Positions 34,047 through 44,165 are shown, numbered from the stretch's first letter. The stretch is 64,000 nucleotides of DNA from Alicyclobacillus pomorum DSM 14955 (GCF_000472905.1 NZ_AXAR01000008.1:1-64000); one strand, 5' to 3'. The notes: a model not told the origin generated them from the letters alone. Translations and numbers: made by a program.

Positions 34047-36011
34047 ATGGATGACTGGGTCAACCCTTTAGCTAGGATGATGTGGATGAAGTTCTTTGAT
34101 ATTCCGGATGAAAGCGAGCGGATCCCCACCAAGGTACACATGCAACTTCTGGATCTCGCCCGGACGCTTACACGCAATCCAGAACTTCAACTCGAATTTG
34201 GACTGCACGCGTTGTACGACGAAAGTCGAAACCGATTGACGGTGAGCACGTTCTGGGAGCGTATTGATGAACCGCAACGCCTCGCCGGCATGAAGAGTGA
34301 CGTGTACCTCCGCGCCATCGGCAATGCTTGGTTTTCCAGCGCTGTGGAGACTCGTCGGTATCTAAGCGCGAGTCGTCCGCTGCCAAGCTTGGCAAACCAG
34401 CTGTTTGCACTGTGTGAAGACATGCGGTTGGAGCGCATCTGCCGCAAGGTCCGCCCGGGGACGGCCCGTGCTTTTACCACACGGCACCATGTATATCGAG
34501 CATTTGCAGCGCAACAACAAGCCCTTCGCACGCGCCAAGGACACCTTGCAGATGTACTGGTACTCTATCTGTATCAACAATTCGTGGCCACGTTCAGATA
34601 TGTTCCACCAGAGGCGAACTTGCCGCCCCAACTGGATTGGGCCCAAGCGCACGTCGACGCCCTCGTGACAGACGTAACAAGTGCCCAAGCCACCGCTGAC
34701 ATTGCTGCCGCGTGCCAGCGTTTTCTCGCGGCAGTGTCTCCGATGCTGGTGGAAGACGTGAAAGCCACGTATTTCCTCACTCACCAGCACAACGCCGCGC
34801 AGGACGCCATGGACGATACAGAAACCTTTACTGAGCTGGTGCGTACAAACCAGCTCGACAACGACATCTCAGAAACGCCAGCACCACCAGATGAGGCCAA
34901 CCGTATCGACGAGTCCATGGAGATATGGCACCGCGAGACAGAAGATGAAGCAGGAAACCTGTTGCAGATGAACCTGGAGCGCGGAACTCCTTCTCACCAA
35001 CGAGCAGAGGCTTGGAGAGAAGGAGACGACCCAGCGGCGGCGTTGTCTGATGTCGTACAAGGCGCATCACAATCTGCGGCACAGCACGACGTTGCGGAGG
35101 ACGCTGCACCTTCCATTCGGAGAAGCGGATCCAGTCGTTCAGACAAAAACCGCCGTGTGCCGAAGACGTCTGTCCAACATCGATTCCTCCCCCGCGTCCA
35201 ACCGTCGAAAACGGATTTCACGGCCTACGGCGACATGGTGGATCAGGTGGCTTCATGGACATTGCGCCTCAAGCATATTATCGAAGCAGAGTTGCAACCG
35301 AAACAAACCGGACGGCGCGAAGGGTTATTGGCGGGGCGTCTGAGCACGAAACTGGTACGCGCCGTGATAGATCCGACACCGCGTATGTTTCGGAAGAAGC
35401 AGAGCCCGATCCATGAATGGGATGCCGCGTTCGTACTGCTGGTCGACTGCTCAGGGTCCATGTTTGACCGAATGGAGGACACCCGACTCGGTGTGACCTT
35501 GTTTCACGAGACGTTGAAGGCGCTGCGCGTGGTCCACTCTGTCGTCGGTTTCTGGGAAGACACAGTAGGTATCCAGTCCGATGCTTCACTCACCCTGTTT
35601 CAACCCGTGATTGAGTTCGAAGAGTGTCTCAAGCCATCGGTGGGACCAGCCATATGCCAATTGGAGTCCCATCTTGACAACCGGGACGGATACGCGATTC
35701 GCGTCATGGCGAAGAAACTCGCAAGGCGCCCTGAACGGAGAAAGTTTCTGATTGTGTTTTCAGACGGCGAACCGGCTGCATTGAACTACGAAAACAACGG
35801 GGTTTACGATACGCACCAAGCCGTGTTAGAAGCCCGACGACAAGGGATCCAGGTGGTCAACCTGTTCTTGACCGGGGGACGCGGGACAGCGAATACGGAG
35901 AAGGCCATTCGCGACATCTACGGTCCCGGTGCTGTGACCGTGACCGACGTCGAGCAATTGGCAGATGCGTTTGCCCCCGTGCTGCGCAGATTGCTCTCCA
36001 GCGTGGTATGA
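34047..36011 (+). CDS. VWA-domain protein (YojO/NorD-like)
   Basis: A 654-residue cytosolic protein: a helical N-terminal half, an acidic, low-complexity middle region (about 250-370), and a C-terminal von Willebrand A domain with an intact metal-ion-dependent adhesion site LVDCSGSM (about 472-479) and FSDGEP. It is the usual partner of the MoxR ATPase encoded just upstream. The client complex cannot be told, because no NO reductase or RuBisCO gene lies in the window. Confidence 0.88.
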   Translation: MDDWVNPLARMMWMKFFDIPDESERIPTKVHMQLLDLARTLTRNPELQLEFGLHALYDESRNRLTVSTFWERIDEPQRLAGMKSDVYLRAIGNAWFSSAVETRRYLSASRPLPSLANQLFALCEDMRLERICRKVRPGTARAFTTRHHVYRAFAAQQQALRTRQGHLADVLVLYLYQQFVATFRYVPPEANLPPQLDWAQAHVDALVTDVTSAQATADIAAACQRFLAAVSPMLVEDVKATYFLTHQHNAAQDAMDDTETFTELVRTNQLDNDISETPAPPDEANRIDESMEIWHRETEDEAGNLLQMNLERGTPSHQRAEAWREGDDPAAALSDVVQGASQSAAQHDVAEDAAPSIRRSGSSRSDKNRRVPKTSVQHRFLPRVQPSKTDFTAYGDMVDQVASWTLRLKHIIEAELQPKQTGRREGLLAGRLSTKLVRAVIDPTPRMFRKKQSPIHEWDAAFVLLVDCSGSMFDRMEDTRLGVTLFHETLKALRVVHSVVGFWEDTVGIQSDASLTLFQPVIEFEECLKPSVGPAICQLESHLDNRDGYAIRVMAKKLARRPERRKFLIVFSDGEPAALNYENNGVYDTHQAVLEARRQGIQVVNLFLTGGRGTANTEKAIRDIYGPGAVTVTDVEQLADAFAPVLRRLLSSVV

Positions 36012-36097
36012 AAGTGGCGCGCGCTGGGGTGCCGTGTGCGGGGGTACCCGACCGCGCTTCACCGCCTAGCCCACATTACGGCGTATACCGCGGCGGC

Positions 36098-37423
36098 CTA
36101 TTCGTGACGCGATATCCACCCTGTGAGAATGGCACCTCCCGTCACTTGATTCGCCGCGACAAGGTCGCCCCCATGCGCCCTGAGAATGCGCCTGGCAATG
36201 GTCAGCCCCAACCCTGCGCCACCGGTCTCCCGATTTCGGGATGACTCGCCGCGGTAGAGGGGTTGGAAAACGTGAGCCAAATCGTCCGGCGCTATCCCCG
36301 TACCTGTGTCCGCAACGGAGAACGTCACTCGGTCGGGGTCCACTATCCATCGAATAGAAATCTCCCCGCCGGGCGGCGTGTGTCTCAGTGCGTTGTCGAG
36401 AAGATTGTCCACCGCACGTTCCAGGAGATGTTTGTCTGCCTCAATCACACACCTCGTCTGGTCGCCGCGAAGTGTGAGAGATACGCCTTTTTCCTGTGCG
36501 CGTGGCCGCAGACTATCCGCTGAGCATTCTAGTAATTGCGCGAGGTCCACTGTCTCAACGCGAAGAGTTTGTTCCATGTATTCCAATTTGGTGTACGCAA
36601 ACAGGTCAGAGACAAGTCTGTCGAGTTGATCCGATTTCTCTTTACAGACTGTAATGTACTTCGATATCTTTTCTGGCGAATTGGCAATCCCTTGCTCGAG
36701 TCCGTCCAAGTATCCACGCAGGGCAAACAGCGGCGTGCGCAGATCATGTGCGATAGCGCCGATGAAAAAGCGCCGCTCCTCCTCCAGTCTTGCTTGACGC
36801 TCAATCGATTCTCGAATCCCCTGACCCATTGCGTGAAACGCTGTACGCACTTCGTCAATCTCAGTGACGCGCGTGCTGGGAAGCTCAAAATCGAGGTCGC
36901 CACCCGCAATCTGTCTCGCGGCCTTACTCATCGCTTCAAGCGGCCTGACCACGTACCTTCGCATCTGAAGTCCGACGAAAAAGATGGCAAATACCACTGC
37001 GGCGATGGCAGCCACCGAAGCTAACGCATCATGCTGCATCGGAGTGAACAGGCTCACCGTACCCATTTGCCGTCCACCTTCCACCACGACGGCCTTATTC
37101 GCGGGCTGCATCCAGTGTCTCACGTGCGTCGTACCGAGTATTTCCGTCCCGTCCGGTGATTGAATGACGGCGTCTACCCCCAATTGACCCAGTTCACTTC
37201 GGATGGTGTTTTGCCACCGTGCGTTATGCCACGATTGCGGAGAGTCCGCGATGTCCCGCATGGCGGTGTTTAGTGCAGTGGCGTACTGTTGGCTTTGCCT
37301 TTGCGCCGACTGGTAATGCAACCTCTGCTCCAGCGCGTGTACGGCAAAGTACGACAACCAGGGAAAAATGACGATGGATAGCATTCCAATGGCCATCCAC
37401 TTGCGGACTCTGAGCGTTTTCAT
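36098..37423 (-). CDS. Sensor histidine kinase
   Basis: A 441-residue membrane kinase: helix at about 8-30, an extracytoplasmic sensing loop of about 120 residues, a second helix at about 150-170, HAMP, HisKA with AIAHDLRTPLFALRGYL, and HATPase with LLDNALRHTP, DTGTGIAPD and GGAGLGLTIARRI. The ATG at 37423 overlaps the regulator stop (ATGA), so it was preferred to upstream starts. Partner of the OmpR-type regulator. The signal is unknown. Confidence 0.92.
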   Translation of the reverse strand: MKTLRVRKWMAIGMLSIVIFPWLSYFAVHALEQRLHYQSAQRQSQQYATALNTAMRDIADSPQSWHNARWQNTIRSELGQLGVDAVIQSPDGTEILGTTHVRHWMQPANKAVVVEGGRQMGTVSLFTPMQHDALASVAAIAAVVFAIFFVGLQMRRYVVRPLEAMSKAARQIAGGDLDFELPSTRVTEIDEVRTAFHAMGQGIRESIERQARLEEERRFFIGAIAHDLRTPLFALRGYLDGLEQGIANSPEKISKYITVCKEKSDQLDRLVSDLFAYTKLEYMEQTLRVETVDLAQLLECSADSLRPRAQEKGVSLTLRGDQTRCVIEADKHLLERAVDNLLDNALRHTPPGGEISIRWIVDPDRVTFSVADTGTGIAPDDLAHVFQPLYRGESSRNRETGGAGLGLTIARRILRAHGGDLVAANQVTGGAILTGWISRHE

Positions 37424-38112
37424 CGCTTTGTACCTTCGAAACGGTATCCAACGCCCCATACATTCACAATCCATTCGGGGTGATTCGGGTCGGGCTCAAT
37501 TTTCTCCCGAATGCGACCAATGTGGACCCGAACGGTGTGCTTGTCACCAACATCGCCCCAGAATCGCGCAAGAAGCTGTTCATACGTGAACACCTGGCGA
37601 GGATGTTCACACAACAAGACGAGGATCTCGTATTCCTTGGGCGTCAAGGAGATCTCCTTTCCGTCAACCCGTACCTCATGTGCCCCGACATCCAACACGA
37701 GGCCCCCAAAGTCCAGTATGGTGTCGCGACTCGTTCTTTGCGTGCCATACCTTCGCAAGACGGCCTTTACTCGTGCCACAATTTCGGCCGGCGACGCGGT
37801 CTTGACAATGTAGTCATCCGCGCCCAATCCAAGCCCCCGTATCTTATCCACATCGTCACCGCGCGCGCTGAGAAACAGAATTGGTACATCACTTGTGGAG
37901 CGGATGTGCCGACAAAGTTCAAACCCACTCTGTCCTGGCATCATGATGTCTAACAGCACACAATCCACTGTACGCTGTTCCAGTAATGCCTGGGCTTCAT
38001 CGGCATTCAGCGCTCCCTCTACGCGAAACCCTTCGTTCTCCAGAAAATCCCGCATCAATTCGACGATGGCTTTGTCGTCATCGACGACAAGAACCGTTGC
38101 TGCAGACTCCAT
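37420..38112 (-). CDS. OmpR-family response regulator
   Basis: A 230-residue regulator with a receiver domain (acidic pocket VVDDD, phosphoacceptor Asp in LLDIMMPG, Lys in DDYIVKTASP) and a winged-helix effector domain (SLTPKEYEILVLLCEHP, VRVHIGRIREKIE). Start ATG 38112 follows GGAGGAAG. Operon with the kinase. The Lys-Thr at the receiver switch (usually Lys-Pro) is a small deviation. Confidence 0.93.
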   Translation of the reverse strand: MESAATVLVVDDDKAIVELMRDFLENEGFRVEGALNADEAQALLEQRTVDCVLLDIMMPGQSGFELCRHIRSTSDVPILFLSARGDDVDKIRGLGLGADDYIVKTASPAEIVARVKAVLRRYGTQRTSRDTILDFGGLVLDVGAHEVRVDGKEISLTPKEYEILVLLCEHPRQVFTYEQLLARFWGDVGDKHTVRVHIGRIREKIEPDPNHPEWIVNVWGVGYRFEGTKR

Positions 38113-38382
38113 ACTTCCTCCATTTGTCAACGAACGTCATTGGCTTCGCTCGCCTGTTCGGACTTGCCCATGTACCAGTGAGTGTACCACGCCCGCCAAT
38201 ACCAATGACCGAACGAGAGAACAACTGTGATGGATCTGTGCCGCGTTGTTGATCACTTTGTGACGATTTGTCCCACGAATTCGTGAGGTGACTCGGATAT
38301 GCTCTTCCTGTGTTTCGTGCCAAAATGTGTACCACGGACAGACGCGTCACATGGAAAGCTGTATCCAGAAGGAGTGTTGCAT
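38113..38382. other. Intergenic region
   Basis: No gene or structured RNA seen. It contains the divergent promoters of the two-component operon and the SHOCT gene. Confidence 0.35.
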
Positions 38383-38610
38383 ATGTGGTCGGGACATCCT
38401 GGATTTTGGTTCTGTCCATTTGGAGTCTTGTTGGTGGCGTTGCTGGTATGGTTCCTCATATTCAGATTGTTTGTATTCCGACGCTATGGACGTTGCTGCC
38501 ATGAGGCACAAAGCAGCCGTGAAGCCGAGGCGATTCTTAAGCGTCGCCTGGCAAACAGCGAAATTGATGAAGCCGAATACCAGCGAATCATGGATCTGTT
38601 GAAAAAGTGA
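38383..38610 (+). CDS. Small SHOCT-domain membrane protein
   Basis: A 75-residue protein: a GHPGF head, one membrane helix (about 12-33), a Cys/Arg/His linker and a C-terminal SHOCT motif (EAILKRRLANSEIDEAEYQR). ATG 38383 follows AAGGAG; upstream in-frame starts have no binding site. It is divergent from the two-component operon, a common arrangement for small regulated membrane proteins. Confidence 0.85.
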   Translation: MWSGHPGFWFCPFGVLLVALLVWFLIFRLFVFRRYGRCCHEAQSSREAEAILKRRLANSEIDEAEYQRIMDLLKK

Positions 38611-38770
38611 GTGCACGGTGAAGCGTTTGTCGAGGATGGGGGACTGCAGCACGTCGCAATCTCCCTCCTCCTGACGCTTCGCTGTGACAATTTGCAGGCC
38701 ACGCCTTCTCCGGAGGCTCGTTGCCGACGGAGCCTATTGGTGTATCGCTCATAGACCTCGATTGGACAAA

Positions 38771-40678
38771 TCAATCACTCAAGTGGTATGGAACCGTCGT
38801 GATGACAACTTCCTTGTGCCGGATCATCCACGCACGGATGAGTAGAGCAGTCTGGTTATGTAAGATGTACTGCCACCATCTTCTAGGAACAAATTGCGCG
38901 ATTAACAAGTGAATATGATCCGGCTTATGCCCTTCCGCGGTTTCAAGCATCTTCACGAACCGGGACAGCGGTGAAAGCAAGGAGCGGTACTCGTTCTTGA
39001 TGGTCACAAGTCGGCAAGGTTCTCCCCACTCTTCCCATTTTTCCTTCATCTTTTCAATCGACTCGTCGTCGAATCCCACATACAGTGCAATCACATCGGT
39101 TCCCAGGCTCTTTGCAAACTCGACGGTATTTAGCACAACTCGATGAATGCCGGAAACCAACACCACAGAAATCACACGGTGCGAAGACGGACGCATCGTT
39201 TTCAGGTCGATTCTGAGTTCCTTGGCCACATGGTCGTAATGCCGTCGTATCGACAATGCAGCCAATACCAGGAGTGGAAGCACAATCAATACAATCCACG
39301 CCCCATCCTGGAACTTCGTGACGGCAAAAATGGCCGCAACCAAAGCCGTGATCACGGCGCCAAAGATGTTGATGCCAGCCTTGGTCTTCCAGAACGCGTC
39401 TTTGACCCGAAACCAGCGACGGGCTAAACCAATCTGCGCCACTGTAAAGGCGACGAAAACGCCGATGGCGTACAAAGGAATCAAGGCATTGGTCTGCGCG
39501 TTAAATGCTTCAATGAGCAAAGCCGACAATGCCGCGAGGACAATCATGCCGTTGGAATACCCGAGTCGGTCGCCTCGGATGTTCAGCGAGCGAGGTAGGA
39601 ACCGGTCGGTGGCCACCAGTGCCGCCAATTGAGGGAATCCCGTAAATGTGGAATTGGCCGCCATAATCAGAACAATAAACGTGGACCAAATGATGATTTG
39701 GTAAATGATACCGTGTCCGAAGTACAGTCCCGCTAGTTGCGAAAGCATCGTATTGTGCGGATTGACCGACACGCCTTTGACATACAGGTGATACGCAAAT
39801 CCCAACAGCGTTCCGCCTGTGATCACGCCAAGCCCAATGTACGCCTTAATGGCCCCTCTTTCCCCTTCACGGAACACCGGGACAGCGTTTGAGATGGTTT
39901 CTATCCCCGTCAGAGCGGAACAGGCTGAACTGAATGCCTTCAGAATCAGTAAGATGGACAGCCCATGGGGAACAGTCCCGAACGCCGGCGTCGTACTCTG
40001 GGTAAATCCGTGCCGCATTTCATCGACAAATCCCGTTACGATGAGCGTCACCATGCTGAGCATGAAGACAAACGTGGGCCATGCAAAAATGGTCGCTGAT
40101 TCACTGACGCCACGTAGGTTCACAATCAGGATAATCAACACGCACAAAATGGATAACGTCGTGGCATATGGGGCCAGAACAGGATATGCGGACGCCATCG
40201 CCTGAATCCCAGCAGATACAGACACGGCAACCGTCAATACATAATCCACAAGCAACGCGCTGGCTGCGAGAAGAGAGACCCAGGGCTTCTTGAAGTTGTC
40301 CTTCGCGATGGCGTACGCTCCGCCACCATTTGGATACGCAAGTACACCCATGATGTACGACACAATTAACATGAACAACAGACAGACGGTTGCGGCAGTG
40401 ATGGGCAGTACCAACCACTTCACTGCATCCCCTAGGTGAGCGAGTTCCGTAATCCCAGCCTCAGGGCCATACGCGACCGAAGAGTATAAGTCAGCCGATA
40501 AAATCGGGAGTGCAATCAACCACACCAGCTTGTTGTGTGCCGCATTCAACTCCCTGGTTCGCATCGGACGACCTATCAAGAATCGCTTGACTGCTCCGAA
40601 GTTGAAAGCAGCATATAAAACTGCCATACTCGCCGCGAAAATTAATACAGGATGGATCCAAGGCCATGCCTTGACCAT
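38771..40678 (-). CDS. kimA: High-affinity potassium importer KimA (APC superfamily)
   Basis: A 635-residue transporter: 12 hydrophobic segments with SADLYSSVAYGPEAG, PNGGGAYAIAKDN and LKAFSSACSALTGIETISNA, then a cytosolic C-terminal domain (about 470-635) with VVLVSGIHRVVLNTVEFAKS and VPRRWWQYILHNQTALLIR. The whole pattern is that of Bacillus KimA (YdaO), a K+/H+ symporter inhibited by c-di-AMP. ATG 40678 is preferred because GGAGG lies 8 bases upstream. Unlike Bacillus kimA, no c-di-AMP riboswitch is seen upstream. Confidence 0.9.
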   Translation of the reverse strand: MVKAWPWIHPVLIFAASMAVLYAAFNFGAVKRFLIGRPMRTRELNAAHNKLVWLIALPILSADLYSSVAYGPEAGITELAHLGDAVKWLVLPITAATVCLLFMLIVSYIMGVLAYPNGGGAYAIAKDNFKKPWVSLLAASALLVDYVLTVAVSVSAGIQAMASAYPVLAPYATTLSILCVLIILIVNLRGVSESATIFAWPTFVFMLSMVTLIVTGFVDEMRHGFTQSTTPAFGTVPHGLSILLILKAFSSACSALTGIETISNAVPVFREGERGAIKAYIGLGVITGGTLLGFAYHLYVKGVSVNPHNTMLSQLAGLYFGHGIIYQIIIWSTFIVLIMAANSTFTGFPQLAALVATDRFLPRSLNIRGDRLGYSNGMIVLAALSALLIEAFNAQTNALIPLYAIGVFVAFTVAQIGLARRWFRVKDAFWKTKAGINIFGAVITALVAAIFAVTKFQDGAWIVLIVLPLLVLAALSIRRHYDHVAKELRIDLKTMRPSSHRVISVVLVSGIHRVVLNTVEFAKSLGTDVIALYVGFDDESIEKMKEKWEEWGEPCRLVTIKNEYRSLLSPLSRFVKMLETAEGHKPDHIHLLIAQFVPRRWWQYILHNQTALLIRAWMIRHKEVVITTVPYHLSD

Positions 40679-40729
40679 AGAGAAGTCCTCCATTTCAATC
40701 AATCGTCGCGTAATCGCTCTTGCACCGGA

Positions 40730-41014
40730 TTATCCATTCAACCTCATGTTCGTCAACTTCCATTGCTGGATACCTGTCAACACCTTCCTGGATTCTTCTT
40801 TCGACACAGGGAATAGGATGACAGGCTGTCCATGCTGATGAATGGCAATCACGCGTATATCGTAGTATTTACCCAATGTGGTATTCGGAATCAGTTCGAC
40901 CACAGTCTGAAGATGGTTTAGTTTCACATCTGTCTCGTGTCCGTTCAACGAGATGTGCAATACATCCCCGTCGTATGTAAGCTCCAGACTCTCATTTCGC
41001 AGTATTGCCTTCAC
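40730..41014 (-). CDS. Small hypothetical protein upstream of kimA
   Basis: A 94-residue soluble, beta-rich protein starting at GTG 41014 with GGGGAGATGG upstream. I recognise no family. It lies 51 bases before kimA on the same strand without an intervening terminator, so it is probably co-transcribed and could be an accessory or regulator of potassium uptake (inference only). Confidence 0.65.
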   Translation of the reverse strand: MKAILRNESLELTYDGDVLHISLNGHETDVKLNHLQTVVELIPNTTLGKYYDIRVIAIHQHGQPVILFPVSKEESRKVLTGIQQWKLTNMRLNG

Positions 41015-41227
41015 TAGTCCATCTCCCCGCGTCGTTGTTCAATGTGCACAAAAATGGGTCAACCTACCCTCTCCTGCTCACTGGAGCCATTTTCAACCGC
41101 TCCAGCCTAAAACTCAACTGACAATGCAGTCGATTTGAGGCTGTGAGTCGAGTATTTCCTCGAATAGCACTTTCAACCTGCGCGTCACGCTCAATAGAGT
41201 AAGTTGCGGCAGCCCCCGAACATAACA

Positions 41228-41287
41228 AAACCCTCCTTGCGCGAAGCTGGCGCTGCCCGTCGCTCCGCACAAAAAGGGTTGTAGAAG
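41228..41287 (-). terminator. Terminator of ddl
   Basis: Long minus-strand hairpin: AACCCT pairs with AGGGTT outside, and TTGTGCG with CGCGCAA inside; the tail is TTTTGTT. The AAGGAGGG within its 3' arm and a following 10-codon frame look like a leader peptide but are better explained as part of the hairpin. Confidence 0.65.
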
Positions 41288-41305
41288 GTGGTTTTATTTT
41301 ACGAC

Positions 41306-42427
41306 TTACTGTGTATTCACGTCGTTCGAAGACCTGTGTTTCTCTTCATGGCGTTCAATCGCCAGTTCAATCAATTTGTCAATCAGTTGCGAGTAGCTGA
41401 GGCCTGTCGCTTCCCAGAGCTTCGGATACATGCTGTACCGGGTAAAACCGGGCATCGTGTTGATTTCATTCACGAGCACGCGGTCCGTTCCTTTTTCGAC
41501 GAAGAAGTCAATGCGCGCCAACCCACTGCAGTCCACAGCCTGGAACGCTTCGACAGCCAGTCGGCGAATCTCGTCCGTTACCTCGGGTGACAGCTTGGCT
41601 GGAATGACCAGTTCCGACTCGCCATTGATATATTTGGCGTTGTAGTCGTAAAACTCGTTGGATGGGATGATTTCACCGGGGACAGAAGCCTTTGGATGGT
41701 CGTTGCCAAGGACAGCGACCTCAACTTCGCGGACGTCAAGTCCTTGTTCCACGACAATCTTCCGGTCGTACTTCGCCGCCAGATTCAGCGCGTCCTGCAA
41801 GTCGTCGCGACTTTTGACCTTGGAAATCCCGACGCTTGATCCCATGTTGGCTGGTTTCACGAAGCAAGGATATCCAATTTGTGATTCAATGTCGTCAATG
41901 ACAGACTGCGGTGACGACTCCCAGAATTTTCGCGTGTAAAACGTATATTTGACCTGCGGCAACCCAGCTGCAGCAAACAGTTTTTTCATGAAGACTTTAT
42001 CCATGCCGACTGCGGAAGCGAGCACTCCGGCACCTACGTAGGGTACGTCGAGTACTTCGAGCATACCTTGAATCGTGCCATCTTCTCCGTTGGGACCATG
42101 CAGAACGGGAATCACCACGTCAATCGCTTCCGTCAAGTTGGGAACCGCCGATCCACTCCGCAAAGCGGTCTCCACAGACGAATCGGAAACAGGGATCAAC
42201 GCGTCCGTTTCCACCGATGCACCCAGGGAGACTTGAGCTTCGGCTTCCAGCGCGCGAAAAGCGTGCGGTCCAACAACCCAATGGCCCGCCCGACTGATGC
42301 CAATCGGGACAGCGACGTATTTCTCCGGATTCAGCGATTGTATGATAGATTGCCCAGACTGCACGGAGACTTCGTGCTCACCAGACTTGCCGCCAAAAAT
42401 CACACCGACTCGAATGCGCTTGTTCAC
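41306..42427 (-). CDS. ddl: D-alanine--D-alanine ligase
   Basis: A 373-residue ATP-grasp enzyme. N-terminal VIFGGKSGEHEVSVQSG, then VLHGPNGEDGTIQG, KPANMGSSVGISKV and the C-terminal LVNEINTMPGFTRYSMYPKLW with metal-binding residues. It makes the D-Ala-D-Ala dipeptide for peptidoglycan. GTG 42427 follows AAGGAG. The Tyr/Phe specificity position was not resolved by eye. It is divergent from murF, the enzyme that uses its product. Confidence 0.95.
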   Translation of the reverse strand: MNKRIRVGVIFGGKSGEHEVSVQSGQSIIQSLNPEKYVAVPIGISRAGHWVVGPHAFRALEAEAQVSLGASVETDALIPVSDSSVETALRSGSAVPNLTEAIDVVIPVLHGPNGEDGTIQGMLEVLDVPYVGAGVLASAVGMDKVFMKKLFAAAGLPQVKYTFYTRKFWESSPQSVIDDIESQIGYPCFVKPANMGSSVGISKVKSRDDLQDALNLAAKYDRKIVVEQGLDVREVEVAVLGNDHPKASVPGEIIPSNEFYDYNAKYINGESELVIPAKLSPEVTDEIRRLAVEAFQAVDCSGLARIDFFVEKGTDRVLVNEINTMPGFTRYSMYPKLWEATGLSYSQLIDKLIELAIERHEEKHRSSNDVNTQ

Positions 42428-42637
42428 ATCGTCAACTCCTTCTCCAATTACATCTATAGCTTATGCCTAGAAGGTGGGCGGTGTCATCCTCCAGATTTAA
42501 CATCCGACGTTGGATTTGCGAAAAACTGCCCTGCTTACAGCAGGTTCACACTTGTTCTCGCGTGCGAGCCACTCGATTTGCGTGTAAGATGAATCCTGGA
42601 TCACAAAGCTTTGATAAACCGATTGGGGTGTTCACGC

Positions 42638-44029
42638 ATGTTGCCGCTCACAACTGGACAAATCCGTGAAATCGTACAAGGTGCGCTCTTACACGGAAGT
42701 CCTCAGTATACAGTAACCGGAGTCGCCATCGACAGCCGAAAGGTCAAACCTGGCGATGTGTTTGTAGCCTTCGTAGGAGAAAAGGTGGATGGACATGCTC
42801 ACGTTGACGACGCGTTCCGACGCGGAGCGTCGGCGGCCATCGTAACAAAAAACGTTGAGACGAATAGCGCGGACGGCGCCGTCATTCACGTGCAGGATGC
42901 GTTGTACGCCATGCAAATGCTCGCTGCACATGAGCGCTCATCCTTCGCAGGCCCCGTCATCGGCGTGACCGGGAGCAACGGAAAGACGACCACCAAGGAC
43001 ATGTTGGCCGCCGTCTTCGGCGTGAAGGGGCCCTGCTTGGCAACCGTAGGCAATCACAACAACGAATTGGGACTGCCCTTGACGATTCTGGAGCGAAAGC
43101 CAGAGCACCAGTCCATGGTTCTGGAAATGGGCATGCGTGGCATGGGCCAGATTGCCACATTGTGTGAAATTGGTAAGCCCACAGCGGGTATCATCACCAA
43201 TATCGGACAAAGCCACATCGAAATACTGGGCAGTCAGGAGAACATCGCGAAAGCGAAAGCCGAGTTGTTAGAGGCTGTGCCAGGGGACGGCATCTCTGCG
43301 CTGAACAGAGATGACGCTTGGTTGGTGAAAATGGCGGATCGGGCATCATCTAGGGTGCTATGGTACAGTTTGGAGTCAGAAGCAGATGCGTACGCAACCG
43401 ACGTCCAGCCGCGCAAGGACGGAATTTCGTTTACTGCTCACGTCCTCGGACAGTCTCATACCGTGGCGTTGCCCATGCACGGCCGACACAATATTGCCAA
43501 TGCGCTGGGTGCCCTCGTACTCGGCGCCGCACACGGAATACCACTCCCCGACATGGCTGATGCTCTGCAACACATGAAGACAACCGGCGGTCGGTTACAA
43601 GTGAAGCAAGGGCTCCGTGGATGGACCGTGATTGACGACAGCTACAACGCGAGTCCTATCTCGATGAAAGCGAGTCTCTCTGCAATGAAAGACATCGCGG
43701 CAGGGAACCCCACCGTCGCCGTACTTGGGGACATGTATGAACTGGGCGACTACGCGGAAAGTGGTCACCGGGAGGTAGGTGCGTACGCAGCGCAATTGGG
43801 GATGGATCTGTTGATTGCCATCGGGCCGATGGGCGCGTGGATTGCTGAGGCAGCTCGCGAAGCTGGATGTCGAGACGTTGTACATTTTGCCGATAAACAG
43901 CAGGCGCTCGAGCAGATTTCCGAGCTCATCCCGGCCGACGCAACTGTGCTCGTGAAGGCTTCTAGGGGTATGCAATTGGAGGACGTCGTGGCAGTGCTGA
44001 CGCCCGATAACAGCGGCGCTGACTCATGA
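42638..44029 (+). CDS. murF: UDP-N-acetylmuramoyl-tripeptide--D-alanyl-D-alanine ligase
   Basis: A 463-residue Mur ligase with ATP loop GVTGSNGKTTTKDM (about 109-122), NHNNELGLP, ITNIGQSHIEILGS and DDSYNASPISM. It adds D-Ala-D-Ala to the UDP-MurNAc-tripeptide in the cytosol. ATG 42638 aligns with the family N-terminus although its binding site is weak. It is divergent from ddl over about 210 bases. Confidence 0.95.
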   Translation: MLPLTTGQIREIVQGALLHGSPQYTVTGVAIDSRKVKPGDVFVAFVGEKVDGHAHVDDAFRRGASAAIVTKNVETNSADGAVIHVQDALYAMQMLAAHERSSFAGPVIGVTGSNGKTTTKDMLAAVFGVKGPCLATVGNHNNELGLPLTILERKPEHQSMVLEMGMRGMGQIATLCEIGKPTAGIITNIGQSHIEILGSQENIAKAKAELLEAVPGDGISALNRDDAWLVKMADRASSRVLWYSLESEADAYATDVQPRKDGISFTAHVLGQSHTVALPMHGRHNIANALGALVLGAAHGIPLPDMADALQHMKTTGGRLQVKQGLRGWTVIDDSYNASPISMKASLSAMKDIAAGNPTVAVLGDMYELGDYAESGHREVGAYAAQLGMDLLIAIGPMGAWIAEAAREAGCRDVVHFADKQQALEQISELIPADATVLVKASRGMQLEDVVAVLTPDNSGADS

Positions 44030-44165
44030 GGGTCCTTCATTACAGCCCGTGATGGAGCCATTTCTGCATCCGAGCAATATTGCCCAGGCCCTTCGACCTG
44101 GGCACGTTCCGCTCGGTAGTGGGGGTCGCGATGTTTGGGTAACCCAAAGCCACCAAAAACACCCC

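Noticed and set aside
34362-34790. Minus-strand frame opposite the VWA gene
   Set aside because: No start signal and no recognisable protein features; coding strand is clear.
41222-41262. Ten-codon leader peptide (MFGGCRNLLY) upstream of the kimA unit
   Set aside because: Its binding site is inside the 3' arm of a convincing ddl terminator, and there is no attenuator between it and the next gene.
41015-41300. A third c-di-AMP riboswitch upstream of kimA
   Set aside because: The GAACGGGGGA and CCCGACAGCTAAC blocks are absent on both strands.
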